This document shows positions 49,377 through 58,816 of a DNA stretch of 64,000 bases, one piece after another. Under the pieces are notes generated by a model. The model ran no database searches. It was not told where the DNA came from and saw only the letters and a list, made by a program, of their open reading frames with translations. The position numbers and the translations under genes are program-made. This stretch comes from Gemmatimonadota bacterium. GTDB taxonomy: Bacteria > Gemmatimonadota > Gemmatimonadetes > Gemmatimonadales > Gemmatimonadaceae. Positions within the stretch are counted from its first letter, which is position 1, and every line of letters starts with the position of its first letter. The DNA is taken from contig JAQBQB010000006.1 of NCBI GenBank assembly GCA_028287235.1, forward strand, positions 1-64,000, in the 5' to 3' direction.

Positions 49377-50182
49377 TGATGCTCGTCGCCCCACAGACGG
49401 CAAGCAGCTCAGTCCTCGCGCTGAGCTGGCTCGACCTGGCCTTCGCCGGCGCCCTCGTGATCGTCGCCATGGCGATCTCCGCCTGGCAGCGACTCGGTCT
49501 GGCGCGCGGCTTCGCGATCGGCGCCGTGCGCGCCGTGGTGCAGCTCGTCGCGGTGGGATACGTCCTCACGTATCTCATCGCGACCCGGCGGTGGTATCTC
49601 GTACTGCTCACGCTTCTCGTGATGCTCGTCGCCGCGACCAAAACGGCGACCGACCGGCAGAAACGCGGGCGGGCGAAACTGTTCGTCATCAGCGGCACGG
49701 CGATGCTCATCGGTGCAGGCGTTACCCTCGCCTACGTCGACGTGATCGTGCTGCGCCTGCATCCCTGGTACGATCCGCAGTATCTCATCCCGCTGTTCGG
49801 GATGATCATTGGCAACGCGATGAACGGCGCCGCGCTCGCCGCCGACCGGTTGAACAGCGAGATGGAGCTGCGCCGCGGTGAGGTCGAAGCGTATCTCGCG
49901 CTCGGCGCCTCGCCGGCCCGCGCCTCCGCCGAAGCGGTTCGGCGCGCGCTCGTGGCCGCGATCATGCCGACGCTCAACATGCTGATGGTCGTCGGGCTCG
50001 TGTCCCTCCCCGGGATGATGACGGGACAGATCATCGGCGGGTCGTCGCCGCTCACGGCGGTGCGCTACCAGATCGTCGTGGTGTTCATGCTCGCCGGCGC
50101 GGTGGCGATGACGTCCGTTGTGGTCGCGCTGTGGTACCGGGGCACCTTCTTCACCGCCGCCGAACAGCTCGTTTCGCGCTAG
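49373..50182 (+). CDS. fetB: FetB-like (UPF0014) membrane permease
   Basis: A 269-residue permease with about seven membrane helices. Family motifs are clear: ISAWQRLGLARGFAIGAVRA, YLIPLFGMIIGNAMNGAALA, ADRLNSEMELRRGEVEAYLA, then GASPARASAEAVRRALVAAI and LPGMMTGQIIGGSSPLTAVR. UPF0014/FetB proteins pair with an ATPase such as the one immediately upstream. Role: export of iron or a related function in metal and oxidative homeostasis. The exact start is the GTG at 49373 or one of two following ATGs. Confidence 0.93.
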   Translation: MMMLVAPQTASSSVLALSWLDLAFAGALVIVAMAISAWQRLGLARGFAIGAVRAVVQLVAVGYVLTYLIATRRWYLVLLTLLVMLVAATKTATDRQKRGRAKLFVISGTAMLIGAGVTLAYVDVIVLRLHPWYDPQYLIPLFGMIIGNAMNGAALAADRLNSEMELRRGEVEAYLALGASPARASAEAVRRALVAAIMPTLNMLMVVGLVSLPGMMTGQIIGGSSPLTAVRYQIVVVFMLAGAVAMTSVVVALWYRGTFFTAAEQLVSR

Positions 50183-50201
50183 CTCGCGCGCGACTCGCTC
50201 C

Positions 50202-50573
50202 TCACCGCGACAGCAGCTCGGCGATCGCGTCGAACAACTCGTCGTCGCTGAACGGCTTGCGGAGGTGCGGCACGGGGCCGGCACGGCGGATGAGCTCGAG
50301 CGTGCCCGCGTCGTCGCGCGCCGTGATGAGCACAGCGGGAATTCCGCGCCCGCTGGCGGCCAGGGCGCGGAGGAGGGCAACTCCGTTCATGCCCGGCAGA
50401 TTGATGTCGGCGATGAGCATGTCCATCTGCTCGAGCTCGGGCGACGTCAGAAAGTCCTCCGCCGAGGCGAACGTGCGAGCGTCGAATTCCGCCGAGCGAA
50501 GCAGCTGGCGGAGCGCACTCCGAATACTCTCGTCGTCATCGACGATCGCGATTGTCGCGAGCACGATCCCCAT
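50202..50573 (-). CDS. single-domain response regulator, paralogue of 40187
   Basis: A 123-residue receiver: acidic pocket TIAIVDDDESIRSALRQLLR, phospho-Asp in MLIADINLPGMNGVALLRAL, Thr in AVLITARDDAG and Lys in PHLRKPFSDDELFDAIAELL. It is a close relative of the receiver at 40187. It is last in the operon kinase (52862) - FixJ-type regulator (51239) - receiver, with gaps of 72 and 39 bp. It may act as a phosphate sink for the kinase. Confidence 0.93.
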   Translation of the reverse strand: MGIVLATIAIVDDDESIRSALRQLLRSAEFDARTFASAEDFLTSPELEQMDMLIADINLPGMNGVALLRALAASGRGIPAVLITARDDAGTLELIRRAGPVPHLRKPFSDDELFDAIAELLSR

Positions 50574-50612
50574 ATGAGAGGACGCTATCGATGGGGAAGC
50601 CGGGTCGATACG

Positions 50613-51239
50613 CTACCTTGGTACGACATGCGCCTCGAGGCCCGCGGCGAGATGCACCAAGTCCGCCACCGACCGCGCGCCGAGCTTGTGCATCACCCGC
50701 CCGCGATGCTGTTTGACCGTCTGCTCCGCCGTCCCGAGCTCCGCGGCAATCTCCTTGTTCATGCGGCCGGCCACGACCAGCGCGAACACGTCGCGCTCGC
50801 GCGCCGTGAGCTTCGCGTACCGATCCCGAAGTGCCTGCCGATCGGTGCGGGCGATTCGATCCGCACGATCGCGGCCGAGCGCCTGCTCGATCGCCGTGAG
50901 AAGCTCCTGTTCGCTGAACGGCTTCGTCAGAAATTCCACCGCGCCGGCCTTCATCGCCCGCACGCTCATGGGAATCGTCCCGTGGCCGGTGATGAAGATG
51001 ATCGGCAGCTCGGCACCGGACTGGCTCAGCTCCGCGCTCAGCTCGAGCCCACTGCCGTCGGAGAGTTGCACGTCCAGCACGAGGCAGGCCGGATGGTCCG
51101 GTCGCGAATAACCGACAAACTCGGCGGCCGACGCGAACGTCTCGCACCGCAACCCCACCGACCGAATGAGGCTCCGCAACGCCTCGCGTACGGATAAATC
51201 GTCATCCACGACGAAGACGACCGGGTCGGACATGTCCAT
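50613..51239 (-). CDS. FixJ-family response regulator with LuxR HTH
   Basis: A 208-residue regulator. Receiver: VVFVVDDDLSVREALRSLIR with phospho-Asp in CLVLDVQLSDGSGLELSAEL and Lys in FLTKPFSEQELL. Output: LTARERDVFALVVAGRMNKE then IAAELGTAEQTVKQHRGRVM, a LuxR-type helix-turn-helix. It is the DNA-binding partner in the operon kinase-FixJ-receiver. FixJ relatives usually activate redox or oxygen-responsive genes, but the target here is unknown. Confidence 0.94.
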   Translation of the reverse strand: MDMSDPVVFVVDDDLSVREALRSLIRSVGLRCETFASAAEFVGYSRPDHPACLVLDVQLSDGSGLELSAELSQSGAELPIIFITGHGTIPMSVRAMKAGAVEFLTKPFSEQELLTAIEQALGRDRADRIARTDRQALRDRYAKLTARERDVFALVVAGRMNKEIAAELGTAEQTVKQHRGRVMHKLGARSVADLVHLAAGLEAHVVPR

Positions 51240-51311
51240 CTCGCCTCCGCGAAGTGGCGTGCCAGCGTGACATATTGCTGTGGCGAGCCAGGATGCGCCA
51301 GCGCGCGGCGA

Positions 51312-52862
51312 TCAGCTCCGGATGGCCGGCGGCCGCGCGCCGGCCACAGGGAGCGAGAAGGAGAACGTGCTGCCCTCCCCCACCTTGCTCGCCACGCCGA
51401 TCGTGCCGCCGTGCGCCTCGATGAGTCCCTTGACGATGGCCAGACCCAATCCCACGCCGCGCCTGTCACTCGTCGTCGACTGCCAGAAGTTCTCGAACAG
51501 ATGCGGCAGATCCGACGACGGAATGCCGGGCCCGGTGTCCGCGACCTGAAACACCGCGCTGGTTTCGTGGCGGAAGGCGCTGAGCGTCACCGTACCGCCA
51601 ACGGGCGTGAACTTGATCGCGTTGCCGAGCAGGTTGCCGAGGACTTGCGAAACGCGCAGCGGATCGGCGCGGACCGCCACGTCGTCGTCGGCCAGCGCGA
51701 CGACGAGCTGGATGGGCCGCGATTCGGCGATCGGACGGCAGGACTCTTCCGCCTGGCGCAGGAGCACTTCGACTGTGACGTCCTCGACGGCGAGCGAGAG
51801 CCGCCCAGCCTGCAGGCGCGCCGCGTCGAGCAGATCGGAGATCAGGCGGTTCATCTGCTTCACCGCGCGAAGCGTCGTGTTCGACAACTTCGCGCGATCG
51901 GCGACGGGCAGACGGGGCTCGAACAGCAGCTGCGTCGTCGCGCTGATCAGGTTCAGTGGATTGCGCAGATCGTGCGCCACCACGCCGAGCACGTCGGCGC
52001 GCGCATGTGCGAGCAGCTCCGCCTGGCGGCGCTGGCGGCGTTCAGAGTCGTAGCTGGACGCACGGTGCAGCGCGGCGGCCGTCGCCTGCGCCAGCAGCAG
52101 CGTCACCGCCTGGTCGGCGACGCCGAACGCGGAGCAGCCGTCGAACGACAGTGAGACTGCGCCCACGATCTCGTCGCGATGAATCAACGGCGTCGCGATT
52201 TGCGCGTCGGCGTCGTCAGCGGTCACCCAGACCGGTGCGCCCGTGCGCAGGGCGCGCATGAGCGGCACGTCGGCATCTCGCGTCAACGCGCAGAGACGAG
52301 CTTCGACGTCGGCCGGATACCCGTACACGCCAAGCATCGTGACGCGCTCCCCCTGCGCGAGCGCGAGCGCCGCCTGCCTCGCTTCCACCACCGCCACGCC
52401 TTTGCTCAATACGACGGCGGCCACCTCGCTCACCGAACGCGCCTCAGATAGCGCCGCGGTGACCTCGTGCAGCTTGGAGGCGCGAACCGCGATCTGCTCG
52501 AGCTCCGCGGCTCGGGACTCCGCCACGCGCCGCGCACTCCGCAACGCGTCCATCGTGAGCACGATCGTCGCCGCGAGAATGAGGAACGCCGCGACGTCGA
52601 GCATGGGCGACGCCCCGCCGGCTTTGAACGAGCCGGCGGGCGGGAGAAAGTAGTAATCGATCAACAGCAGCGAGAGTGTCGTTGCGAGCAAGCTGGGGCC
52701 GCGGCCACCGTGCCACGCGGCGATCGCCACGGCCGGTACGAAGAACATGAAGCTCGGCGTGACCCAGTGGCGCTTGAGCAACGCCGTCGCGCCGAATGCC
52801 ACGAGGACGAGGCAAGCAGCGACCGCATACCGCACGATTCTGTGACGTGGAGCCCGACTCAT
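51312..52862 (-). CDS. membrane DUF4118-GAF sensor histidine kinase
   Basis: A 516-residue kinase starting at the ATG preceded by GGGAGG (five-base gap). DUF4118 membrane bundle: VRYAVAACLVLVAFGATALL, FVPAVAIAAWHGGRGPSLLA, LSLLLIDYYFLPPAGSF. A GAF domain (about 165-310) holds the middle. HisKA: DVLGVVAHDLRNPLNLISAT with the phospho-His, NLLGNAIKFT, DTGPGIPS and GVGLGLAIVKGLI. Its kinase core is related to those at 32769 and 41241. It is followed by a FixJ-type regulator and a single receiver, the likely phosphorelay. Confidence 0.93.
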   Translation of the reverse strand: MSRAPRHRIVRYAVAACLVLVAFGATALLKRHWVTPSFMFFVPAVAIAAWHGGRGPSLLATTLSLLLIDYYFLPPAGSFKAGGASPMLDVAAFLILAATIVLTMDALRSARRVAESRAAELEQIAVRASKLHEVTAALSEARSVSEVAAVVLSKGVAVVEARQAALALAQGERVTMLGVYGYPADVEARLCALTRDADVPLMRALRTGAPVWVTADDADAQIATPLIHRDEIVGAVSLSFDGCSAFGVADQAVTLLLAQATAAALHRASSYDSERRQRRQAELLAHARADVLGVVAHDLRNPLNLISATTQLLFEPRLPVADRAKLSNTTLRAVKQMNRLISDLLDAARLQAGRLSLAVEDVTVEVLLRQAEESCRPIAESRPIQLVVALADDDVAVRADPLRVSQVLGNLLGNAIKFTPVGGTVTLSAFRHETSAVFQVADTGPGIPSSDLPHLFENFWQSTTSDRRGVGLGLAIVKGLIEAHGGTIGVASKVGEGSTFSFSLPVAGARPPAIRS

Positions 52863-53043
52863 GGCAACCTCCCGATGCTGATTACAAATCAGCCGCGGCC
52901 CGTCGCGTGATGCCATTCCCCCAATGGGGTACGCACTCCGCGCCATCGCCAATGGCGGCGGCGATGCTACCACGAATGGGGGTGGAGAAGAACCCACGTT
53001 GGCGGGACGCGGGGGTCACCCACGCGGCCGTAGACTCTTCAGC

Positions 53044-54402
53044 GTGACAGTCCGCATCCCCCGGTGGACACTTCCACCTCGCTCGATTTCATACCGGCGC
53101 ATTCGTGCGTGCGCGCTCGTGACGTGCGTCGCGTGTCGCGTGCCGCGGCTCGGCGCGCAAAGTGATTATCCCGTCATGACGCTCCGCGAGGTCATCGCCG
53201 GTGCGCTTGCGGTCAACCCGGTCGTCGCCGCAGGAGAAGGAAGCGTTCGAACGGCGTGGTCGACGCAGCGCGTGGCGTACGGCGCGTACCTGCCGACCAT
53301 CACCGCGACATCCTCGGCAACGCGAACCGGTGCAAGCGCGGGAACCTCGTCGCCGATTCCAGGGGTGGGGACGAGCTCCAGCGTGGCGCGCAACGCGACC
53401 GTGGGGCTCGGCGCGGCGATGGATCTGTACACCGGTGGGCGGCGCAAGGCGAACGACGCGGCGGCGCGCGCCGAGGTCGAGGCGGCACGATCAACGCTCG
53501 TCGCCGACCGCTATGCCGTCACGCTCGCGGCGCAACGAGCGTTCTATGAAGTGATCCGCGCGGCAGACTTCGTGCGCGTCGCGGAGGCCGCCGCACGGGA
53601 GGCCGCCCAACTCCTGCGCTACACCACCGCCCAGTCGCGCGCCGGCACCGCCACCCGATCGGATCTTCTCCGCGCCCAGCTTCAGGTCACGACGACGCAG
53701 CAGCAGCTCGCCGCCGCGGCCGATACGCTCTCGGCCGACGCCTACGCTCTCGGATGGCTCGCCGGCGCGAACGGCCCAGTGGCGGCGCTAGACGATTGGA
53801 CAGCTGAGATGACTCGCCCCCTGGCGCTGGACGACAGCGCCATCGTGCGCCTGGCGGTCGATGCGTCACCAACGGTCGCGGCGACGCAGGCCGTGACGTT
53901 GGCCGACGAAGCCGCCGTGCGCGCGGCGCGCAGCCTGTACCTCCCGACCATCAGCGCGACCGCCGGCTACAGCTGGGCGGCCAGCGCCACGACGTCGTCC
54001 GCCGGCACGCGGCCCGGATGGAACATCGTCCTCGGCACGACCTATCCGCTGTTCGACGGCTTTCTGCGCGAGGATGCCGTGACACGCGCTCAGGTCGCGG
54101 CCGACGTGGCGCGCGTGACCACCGTCGACGCTCGCCGCTCGGCGCGTGCCGCCGCGGCCCAGCTGCTCGGCGCGCTTCGCACGGCGGTGGCGGAGATCGT
54201 CCTCGGAACCGAAGCGATCCGGTCGGCGCGCGAGGATTTGCGCGTGCAGATGGCCCGCTACGGGGCCGGCATCTCGACCATGCTCGACGTCCTCACGTCG
54301 CAAGCGGCGCTCGTGCAGGCGGAACAGAGCCTCGTGCTCGCCCGGCACCGGTACCGGATCACACGCGCCAGCCTCGAGGCGCTGCTCGGTAGAGATCTCT
54401 GA
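53044..54402 (+). CDS. TolC-family outer-membrane efflux protein
   Basis: A 452-residue precursor using the GTG at 53044. A signal peptide (about residues 18-36, IRACALVTCVACRVPRLGAQ) precedes two duplicated OEP repeats with long helices: MTLREVIAGALAVNPVVAAG, TGGRRKANDAAARAEVEAAR, 'AAQLLRYTTAQSRAGTATRS', FLREDAVTRAQVAADVARVT and RYGAGISTMLDVLTSQAALV-like segments. It should trimerise as a beta-barrel plus helical tunnel and receive substrate from the RND pump. The pump gene starts at the last base of its stop codon. Confidence 0.9.
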   Translation: MTVRIPRWTLPPRSISYRRIRACALVTCVACRVPRLGAQSDYPVMTLREVIAGALAVNPVVAAGEGSVRTAWSTQRVAYGAYLPTITATSSATRTGASAGTSSPIPGVGTSSSVARNATVGLGAAMDLYTGGRRKANDAAARAEVEAARSTLVADRYAVTLAAQRAFYEVIRAADFVRVAEAAAREAAQLLRYTTAQSRAGTATRSDLLRAQLQVTTTQQQLAAAADTLSADAYALGWLAGANGPVAALDDWTAEMTRPLALDDSAIVRLAVDASPTVAATQAVTLADEAAVRAARSLYLPTISATAGYSWAASATTSSAGTRPGWNIVLGTTYPLFDGFLREDAVTRAQVAADVARVTTVDARRSARAAAAQLLGALRTAVAEIVLGTEAIRSAREDLRVQMARYGAGISTMLDVLTSQAALVQAEQSLVLARHRYRITRASLEALLGRDL

Positions 54403-57400
54403 TGTGGATCGTCCATCTCGCGCTCCGGCGCCCGTACACCTTCGTTTGCGTCGCGATCCTGATGCTGCTGTTCGGCGTGCTCTCCATTCGCACCACGCCG
54501 ATCGACATCTTTCCGGCGATCAACATTCCGCTCGTCTCGGTGATCTGGAACTACGGCGGGCTGTCGCCGCGAGACATGGAGCAGCGGATCGTGTCGAACG
54601 CCGAGCGCACGTACTCCTCGGTGGTGGGCGACGTCGAGCACATCGAGTCGGAGTCGCTCAACGGGACGGCCCTGATCAAGGTGTACCTGCAGCCCACGGC
54701 CGACGTGGCCACGGCCGTGGCGCAGCTCGCCGCGTCGTCGTCGGGCATTCTTCGCCAGCTCCCGCCGGGCGTTACCCCGCCGTACATCCTTCGCTTCAAC
54801 GCCACCGACGTGCCGATCCTGCAGCTCGGCGTGAGCAGCCCGCAGCGAACCGAGGCACAGCTCAACGACCTGGCGACGAACTTCATCCGCACGCCGCTGG
54901 CGACGATCCAAGGGCTCACCATTCCCCCGGCGAATGGCGGCGTCTCGCGCGTGATCAACGTGGACATCGATCCGGCGGCGCTGTACGCCAAGGGACTCTC
55001 GCCGACCGACGTCACCACGGCGCTCGGGCTCCAGAACATCCTGCTGCCGTCGGGAACGATGAAGATGGGAGCGCGCGAGTACTTCGTGCGGCTGAACTCC
55101 ACGCCCGATTCGATCCAGCTGCTGGGCGACATGCCGATTCGCGACGTGAACGGCACGATGATCTTCATCCGCGACGTGGCGCAGGTGCGCGACGGCTCGG
55201 GGATCCAGACGACCATCGTGCACAACAACGGACATCGCGGCCTGTATTTGACAATGCTCAAGAACGGCAACGTCTCGACTCTGGCCGTCGTGAGTCAGGT
55301 CAAAGCGATGCTGCCGCGGATCACGGCCACGCTGCCCGCCGACGTCAAGCTCACGCTGCTCGCCGACCAATCGGTGTACGTGAGCGCGGCGGTGAGCGGC
55401 GTCATCCGCGAAGGCGCGATCGCCGCGTGCCTCACGGCGCTCATGATCCTGATCTTCCTCGGCAGCGGGCGCTCGACGCTCATCGTCGCCACGTCGATCC
55501 CGCTCTCGATTCTCACGTCGATCGTGTGCCTTTCGCGGCTCGGGCAATCGCTGAACGTCATGACGCTCACCGGCCTCGCGCTCGCCGTGGGCGTGCTCGT
55601 CGACGACGCAACCGTGGCGATCGAGAACATCCACCGCCACCTCCAGCAGGGAAAAGAGCTGACGCAGGCCATCGTCGACGCATCCGAGCAGATCGCCTTG
55701 CCGGCGCTCGTCTCGACGCTCGCGATCTGCATCGTCTTCCTGCCGATCTTCGCGCTCTCCGGGCCGGCGGCGGCGTTGTTCCGGCCGCTCGCCATGGCGG
55801 TGATCTTCGCCATGCTGGCATCGTACTTCCTCTCGCGCACGCTCGTGCCCACGATGTCGAAGTACATGCTCCGCGCGGCCGAGGCCAAACCCGGCGCCCA
55901 CCCGGGATTGCTCCGCCGCGCCGCGGACGGGTTCTCGCGCGGCTTCGGTGCATTCCGCGATACCTATCACACCGCGCTGGTATGGGCGGTGGCGCATCAC
56001 CGTGCCGTGCTCACGGCGACCGCCCTGTTCGTCCTCGCCTCAACGCTGATGGTGCCGCAGCTCGGCGAAGATTTCTTCCCGCAGGTCGACGGTGGACAGT
56101 TCCTGCTTCACTTCCGCGCGCCGACGGGCACCCGCGTGGAAGAGACGGAGCTCATCGCCGCCGACGTGGAGAACGCGATCCGCGGCGTCATTCCGGCCAG
56201 CGAGCTCACGCTCGTGCTGTCGACGATCGGCTCGCCGTCGAGCGGGTTGAATCTCATTCAGGGATCGAGCTCCATCGGCCCGGCCGACGCGGACGTCCTG
56301 GTGCAGCTCACCGCGAATCACACGGGCTCCACGTTCGCGTACGTGCGCACGCTGCGGCGCGTGTTGCCGCAGCGCTTCCCCGGCGTGAGCTTTTTCGCCC
56401 AACCGTCGGACATCGTGAATCAGGTGCTGGACCTCGGCGTGCCGGCGCCGATCGACGTCCAGGTCGCCGGCGCCAACCTGACGGCGAACTTCGCGCTGGC
56501 GCAGCGCGTGGCCGGCGAGCTGCGCGCCGTGCCGGGCGCGGTGGACGTTCGCGTGCAACAGGTGATGGACGGGCCGCAGCTCTCGGTGTCGCCCGACCGC
56601 GTTCGGCTCGGACAGCTCGGGCTCACGCCGAGCTCCGTCGCGTCGAACCTGCTCATCTCGCTGTCGTCGAACGGTTCGACGGCGCCGAACTTCTGGCTCG
56701 ATCCAAACAACGGCGTACAGTACGCGGTGAACGCCATGACGCCGCAGTACAAGAACGCGACCATGGGCGCGCTCAATGCCACGCCCGTCTCGGTCGCCAC
56801 CTTCACTCAACCGCAGTTGTTCGGCAATCTCACCTCCGTGGCGCGAACGACGATTCCCGCCGTGGTGAACCATTACAACATCGCGCCGGTCGTCGACGTG
56901 TTTCTGAGCGCCGACCAGCGCGACCTGGGCGGCGTCGCGGGCGACGTGGCCGCGGTGCTCGCGCGCAACCAGTCGGCGCTTCCGCGCGGCTCCACGTTCG
57001 CCGTGCGTGGCCAGGTCGCGAGCATGACCGCGTCGTTCTCCGGGCTGGAGCTCGGAATGGTCTTCGCCGTGCTGCTCGTCTACATCCTCCTTGTCGTGAA
57101 TTTCCAAAGCTGGCTCGACCCGCTCATCATCATCGCCGCTCTGCCGGGCGCGCTGACGGGCATCGTCTGGATGCTGTTCGTGACCGGCACCACGCTGAAC
57201 GTTCCCTCGCTGATGGGCGCGATCATGGCGATGGGCGTCGGCACCGCGAACAGCGTTCTCCTAATCACGTTCGCCGAAGGCCAGCGCCGCGCCGGACGAA
57301 GCGCCGTCGAAGCGGCGGGCGACGCGGGCTATGCCCGGCTGCGGCCCGTCTGCATGACCGCGCTCGCGATGATCATCGGCATGACGCCGATGGCGCTCGG

Positions 57401-57548
57401 CATGGGAACGGGCGGCGAGCAGTACGCGCCGCTCGGCCGCGCCGTGATCGGCGGACTCCTCATGGCCACCGTCTTCACGCTGTTCGTCGTTCCGCTGTTG
57501 TACGGCGTGCTCCGACGGAAAGCGCCCGCCCAACAGGAGAAACCATGA
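54402..57548 (+). CDS. RND multidrug/solvent efflux permease
   Basis: A 1048-residue inner-membrane pump (AcrB/MexB/CusA superfamily). It has 12 helices and two large periplasmic loops. Motifs include RRPYTFVCVAILMLLFGVLS, ISPRDMEQRIVSNAERTYSS-like start of the porter domain, VGVLVDDATVAIENIHRHLQ (the paired Asp in helix 4), ALPGALTGIVWMLFVTGTTL and FVVPLLYGVLRRKAPAQ near the end. A 1-bp overlap with the tolC-like gene and an ATGA overlap with the fusion-protein gene make one transcript. The substrate class cannot be told from sequence. Confidence 0.94.
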   Translation: MWIVHLALRRPYTFVCVAILMLLFGVLSIRTTPIDIFPAINIPLVSVIWNYGGLSPRDMEQRIVSNAERTYSSVVGDVEHIESESLNGTALIKVYLQPTADVATAVAQLAASSSGILRQLPPGVTPPYILRFNATDVPILQLGVSSPQRTEAQLNDLATNFIRTPLATIQGLTIPPANGGVSRVINVDIDPAALYAKGLSPTDVTTALGLQNILLPSGTMKMGAREYFVRLNSTPDSIQLLGDMPIRDVNGTMIFIRDVAQVRDGSGIQTTIVHNNGHRGLYLTMLKNGNVSTLAVVSQVKAMLPRITATLPADVKLTLLADQSVYVSAAVSGVIREGAIAACLTALMILIFLGSGRSTLIVATSIPLSILTSIVCLSRLGQSLNVMTLTGLALAVGVLVDDATVAIENIHRHLQQGKELTQAIVDASEQIALPALVSTLAICIVFLPIFALSGPAAALFRPLAMAVIFAMLASYFLSRTLVPTMSKYMLRAAEAKPGAHPGLLRRAADGFSRGFGAFRDTYHTALVWAVAHHRAVLTATALFVLASTLMVPQLGEDFFPQVDGGQFLLHFRAPTGTRVEETELIAADVENAIRGVIPASELTLVLSTIGSPSSGLNLIQGSSSIGPADADVLVQLTANHTGSTFAYVRTLRRVLPQRFPGVSFFAQPSDIVNQVLDLGVPAPIDVQVAGANLTANFALAQRVAGELRAVPGAVDVRVQQVMDGPQLSVSPDRVRLGQLGLTPSSVASNLLISLSSNGSTAPNFWLDPNNGVQYAVNAMTPQYKNATMGALNATPVSVATFTQPQLFGNLTSVARTTIPAVVNHYNIAPVVDVFLSADQRDLGGVAGDVAAVLARNQSALPRGSTFAVRGQVASMTASFSGLELGMVFAVLLVYILLVVNFQSWLDPLIIIAALPGALTGIVWMLFVTGTTLNVPSLMGAIMAMGVGTANSVLLITFAEGQRRAGRSAVEAAGDAGYARLRPVCMTALAMIIGMTPMALGMGTGGEQYAPLGRAVIGGLLMATVFTLFVVPLLYGVLRRKAPAQQEKP

Positions 57549-58816
57549 GCTCCCAAGTCGACAGCGCGCCGCCCGCGGCGCCGATGGCCGCGCGACGCGT
57601 GCTCATCATCGGAATCGTCGTCGTGATAATTCTCGCGGCGCTGCTCGCGGCGGGAATCGTGCCGCGCCGCGCGCAACAACAACAGCTCCAGGCCAACGTG
57701 ACCGCCGCGGCGGCCACGCTGCCGAGCGTCGCCGCGACCGCGGCGCAACGTCCAACCGCGCCGATCACGCTGGTGCTGCCCGGCACCATGGAGGCGCTGC
57801 ATGAAGCGGCGATCTACGCGCGCGTGCCGGGGTACGTCCGCCGGTGGTACACCGACATCGGAGCGATCGTTCGCGCCGGAGAGGTGATGGCGGTGATCGA
57901 CGCGCCCGAGCTCGAGCAGAGCGTCCTTCAGGCGCGCGCGCAACTCGCTCAGATGCAGAGTGCACTCGTCCTCGCGCGATCGAATTTCGCGCGGTGGCGG
58001 CTGCTCGCGGCGGACAGCGCCGTGACGTTGCAAGAGCTGCAACAGATGGAGCAGGCCTATGACGCGGCGGCGGCGAACGTTCACGCGGCCGAGGCCAATC
58101 TGGCCGGGCTCGTGTCGACGGAGCGCTACACCCGCGTCACGGCGCCGTTCGCCGGCGTCGTGGTGGCCCGCAACGTGGAGAACGGCGCGCTGATCTCGGC
58201 GACGGGCGCGTCGTCGACCCCGCTCACGGCCGGCGGGTCGCAGCTCGCATCGGCGACCACGGTCGCCGCGGCGAGCCTATTCCGAATTGCGCAGTCCGAC
58301 ACCATGCGTGTGTACATCAGCGTTCCGCAGGCGTACGCCGCATCGATCCGCCCCGGACAGGCGGCCGACCTCCTCGTCCAGGATCTGGGCGGCCGCTCGT
58401 TCCGCGGCGTCGTGGCGCGAACGGCCAGCGCGATCGACGCCGCCACGCGAACGCTGCTCACCGAAGTGGACGTGGCGAACTCCGGGCGCGCGCTGCTTCC
58501 GGGAATGAATGCGCGAATCCGCATTTCCATGCAGCGGGTGAATTCGCCGCTCGTCATTCCGTCGACCGCGCTCGTGGTCCGGACCGGCGGCCCGCAGGTG
58601 ATCGAGCTCGTGCCGTCGGGGAAAGGCGTGGCCACCGTGCACCTGCGCAGCGTCGAGGTGGCGCGCGACTACGGCGCAACGCTGGAGATCGTGTCAGGTT
58701 TGGCGGACAGCGCGCTCGTCGCGACGATCGGCTCGCAGATGCTCAGCAACGGCCAGCGAGTGCGGATTGGAGCGGCGCCGGGCGACACCACGAAGGTGGC
58801 GGTCACGCATCCGTAG
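57545..58816 (+). CDS. RND periplasmic adaptor (membrane fusion protein)
   Basis: A 423-residue adaptor with an N-terminal membrane helix (VLIIGIVVVIILAALLAAGI). A lipoyl/HlyD region follows: YARVPGYVRRWYTDIGAIVR, GEVMAVIDAPELEQSVLQAR and a helical hairpin (QMQSALVLARSNFARWRLLA), then beta-barrel segments (VTAPFAGVVVARNVENGALI, 'RVYISVPQAYAASIRPGQAA') and a C-terminal domain. The gene order tolC-RND-MFP is less common than MFP-RND-tolC. It ends within the convergent kinase gene (14-bp overlap). Confidence 0.92.
   Translation: MSSQVDSAPPAAPMAARRVLIIGIVVVIILAALLAAGIVPRRAQQQQLQANVTAAAATLPSVAATAAQRPTAPITLVLPGTMEALHEAAIYARVPGYVRRWYTDIGAIVRAGEVMAVIDAPELEQSVLQARAQLAQMQSALVLARSNFARWRLLAADSAVTLQELQQMEQAYDAAAANVHAAEANLAGLVSTERYTRVTAPFAGVVVARNVENGALISATGASSTPLTAGGSQLASATTVAAASLFRIAQSDTMRVYISVPQAYAASIRPGQAADLLVQDLGGRSFRGVVARTASAIDAATRTLLTEVDVANSGRALLPGMNARIRISMQRVNSPLVIPSTALVVRTGGPQVIELVPSGKGVATVHLRSVEVARDYGATLEIVSGLADSALVATIGSQMLSNGQRVRIGAAPGDTTKVAVTHP

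Noticed and set aside
54146-58816. A very long alternative frame (over 1500 codons) running through the RND gene
   Set aside because: It is a shadow of the high GC at third positions. Its product is Arg/Ala/His-rich without a fold, and only its last part, in frame with the adaptor gene from 57545, is real.
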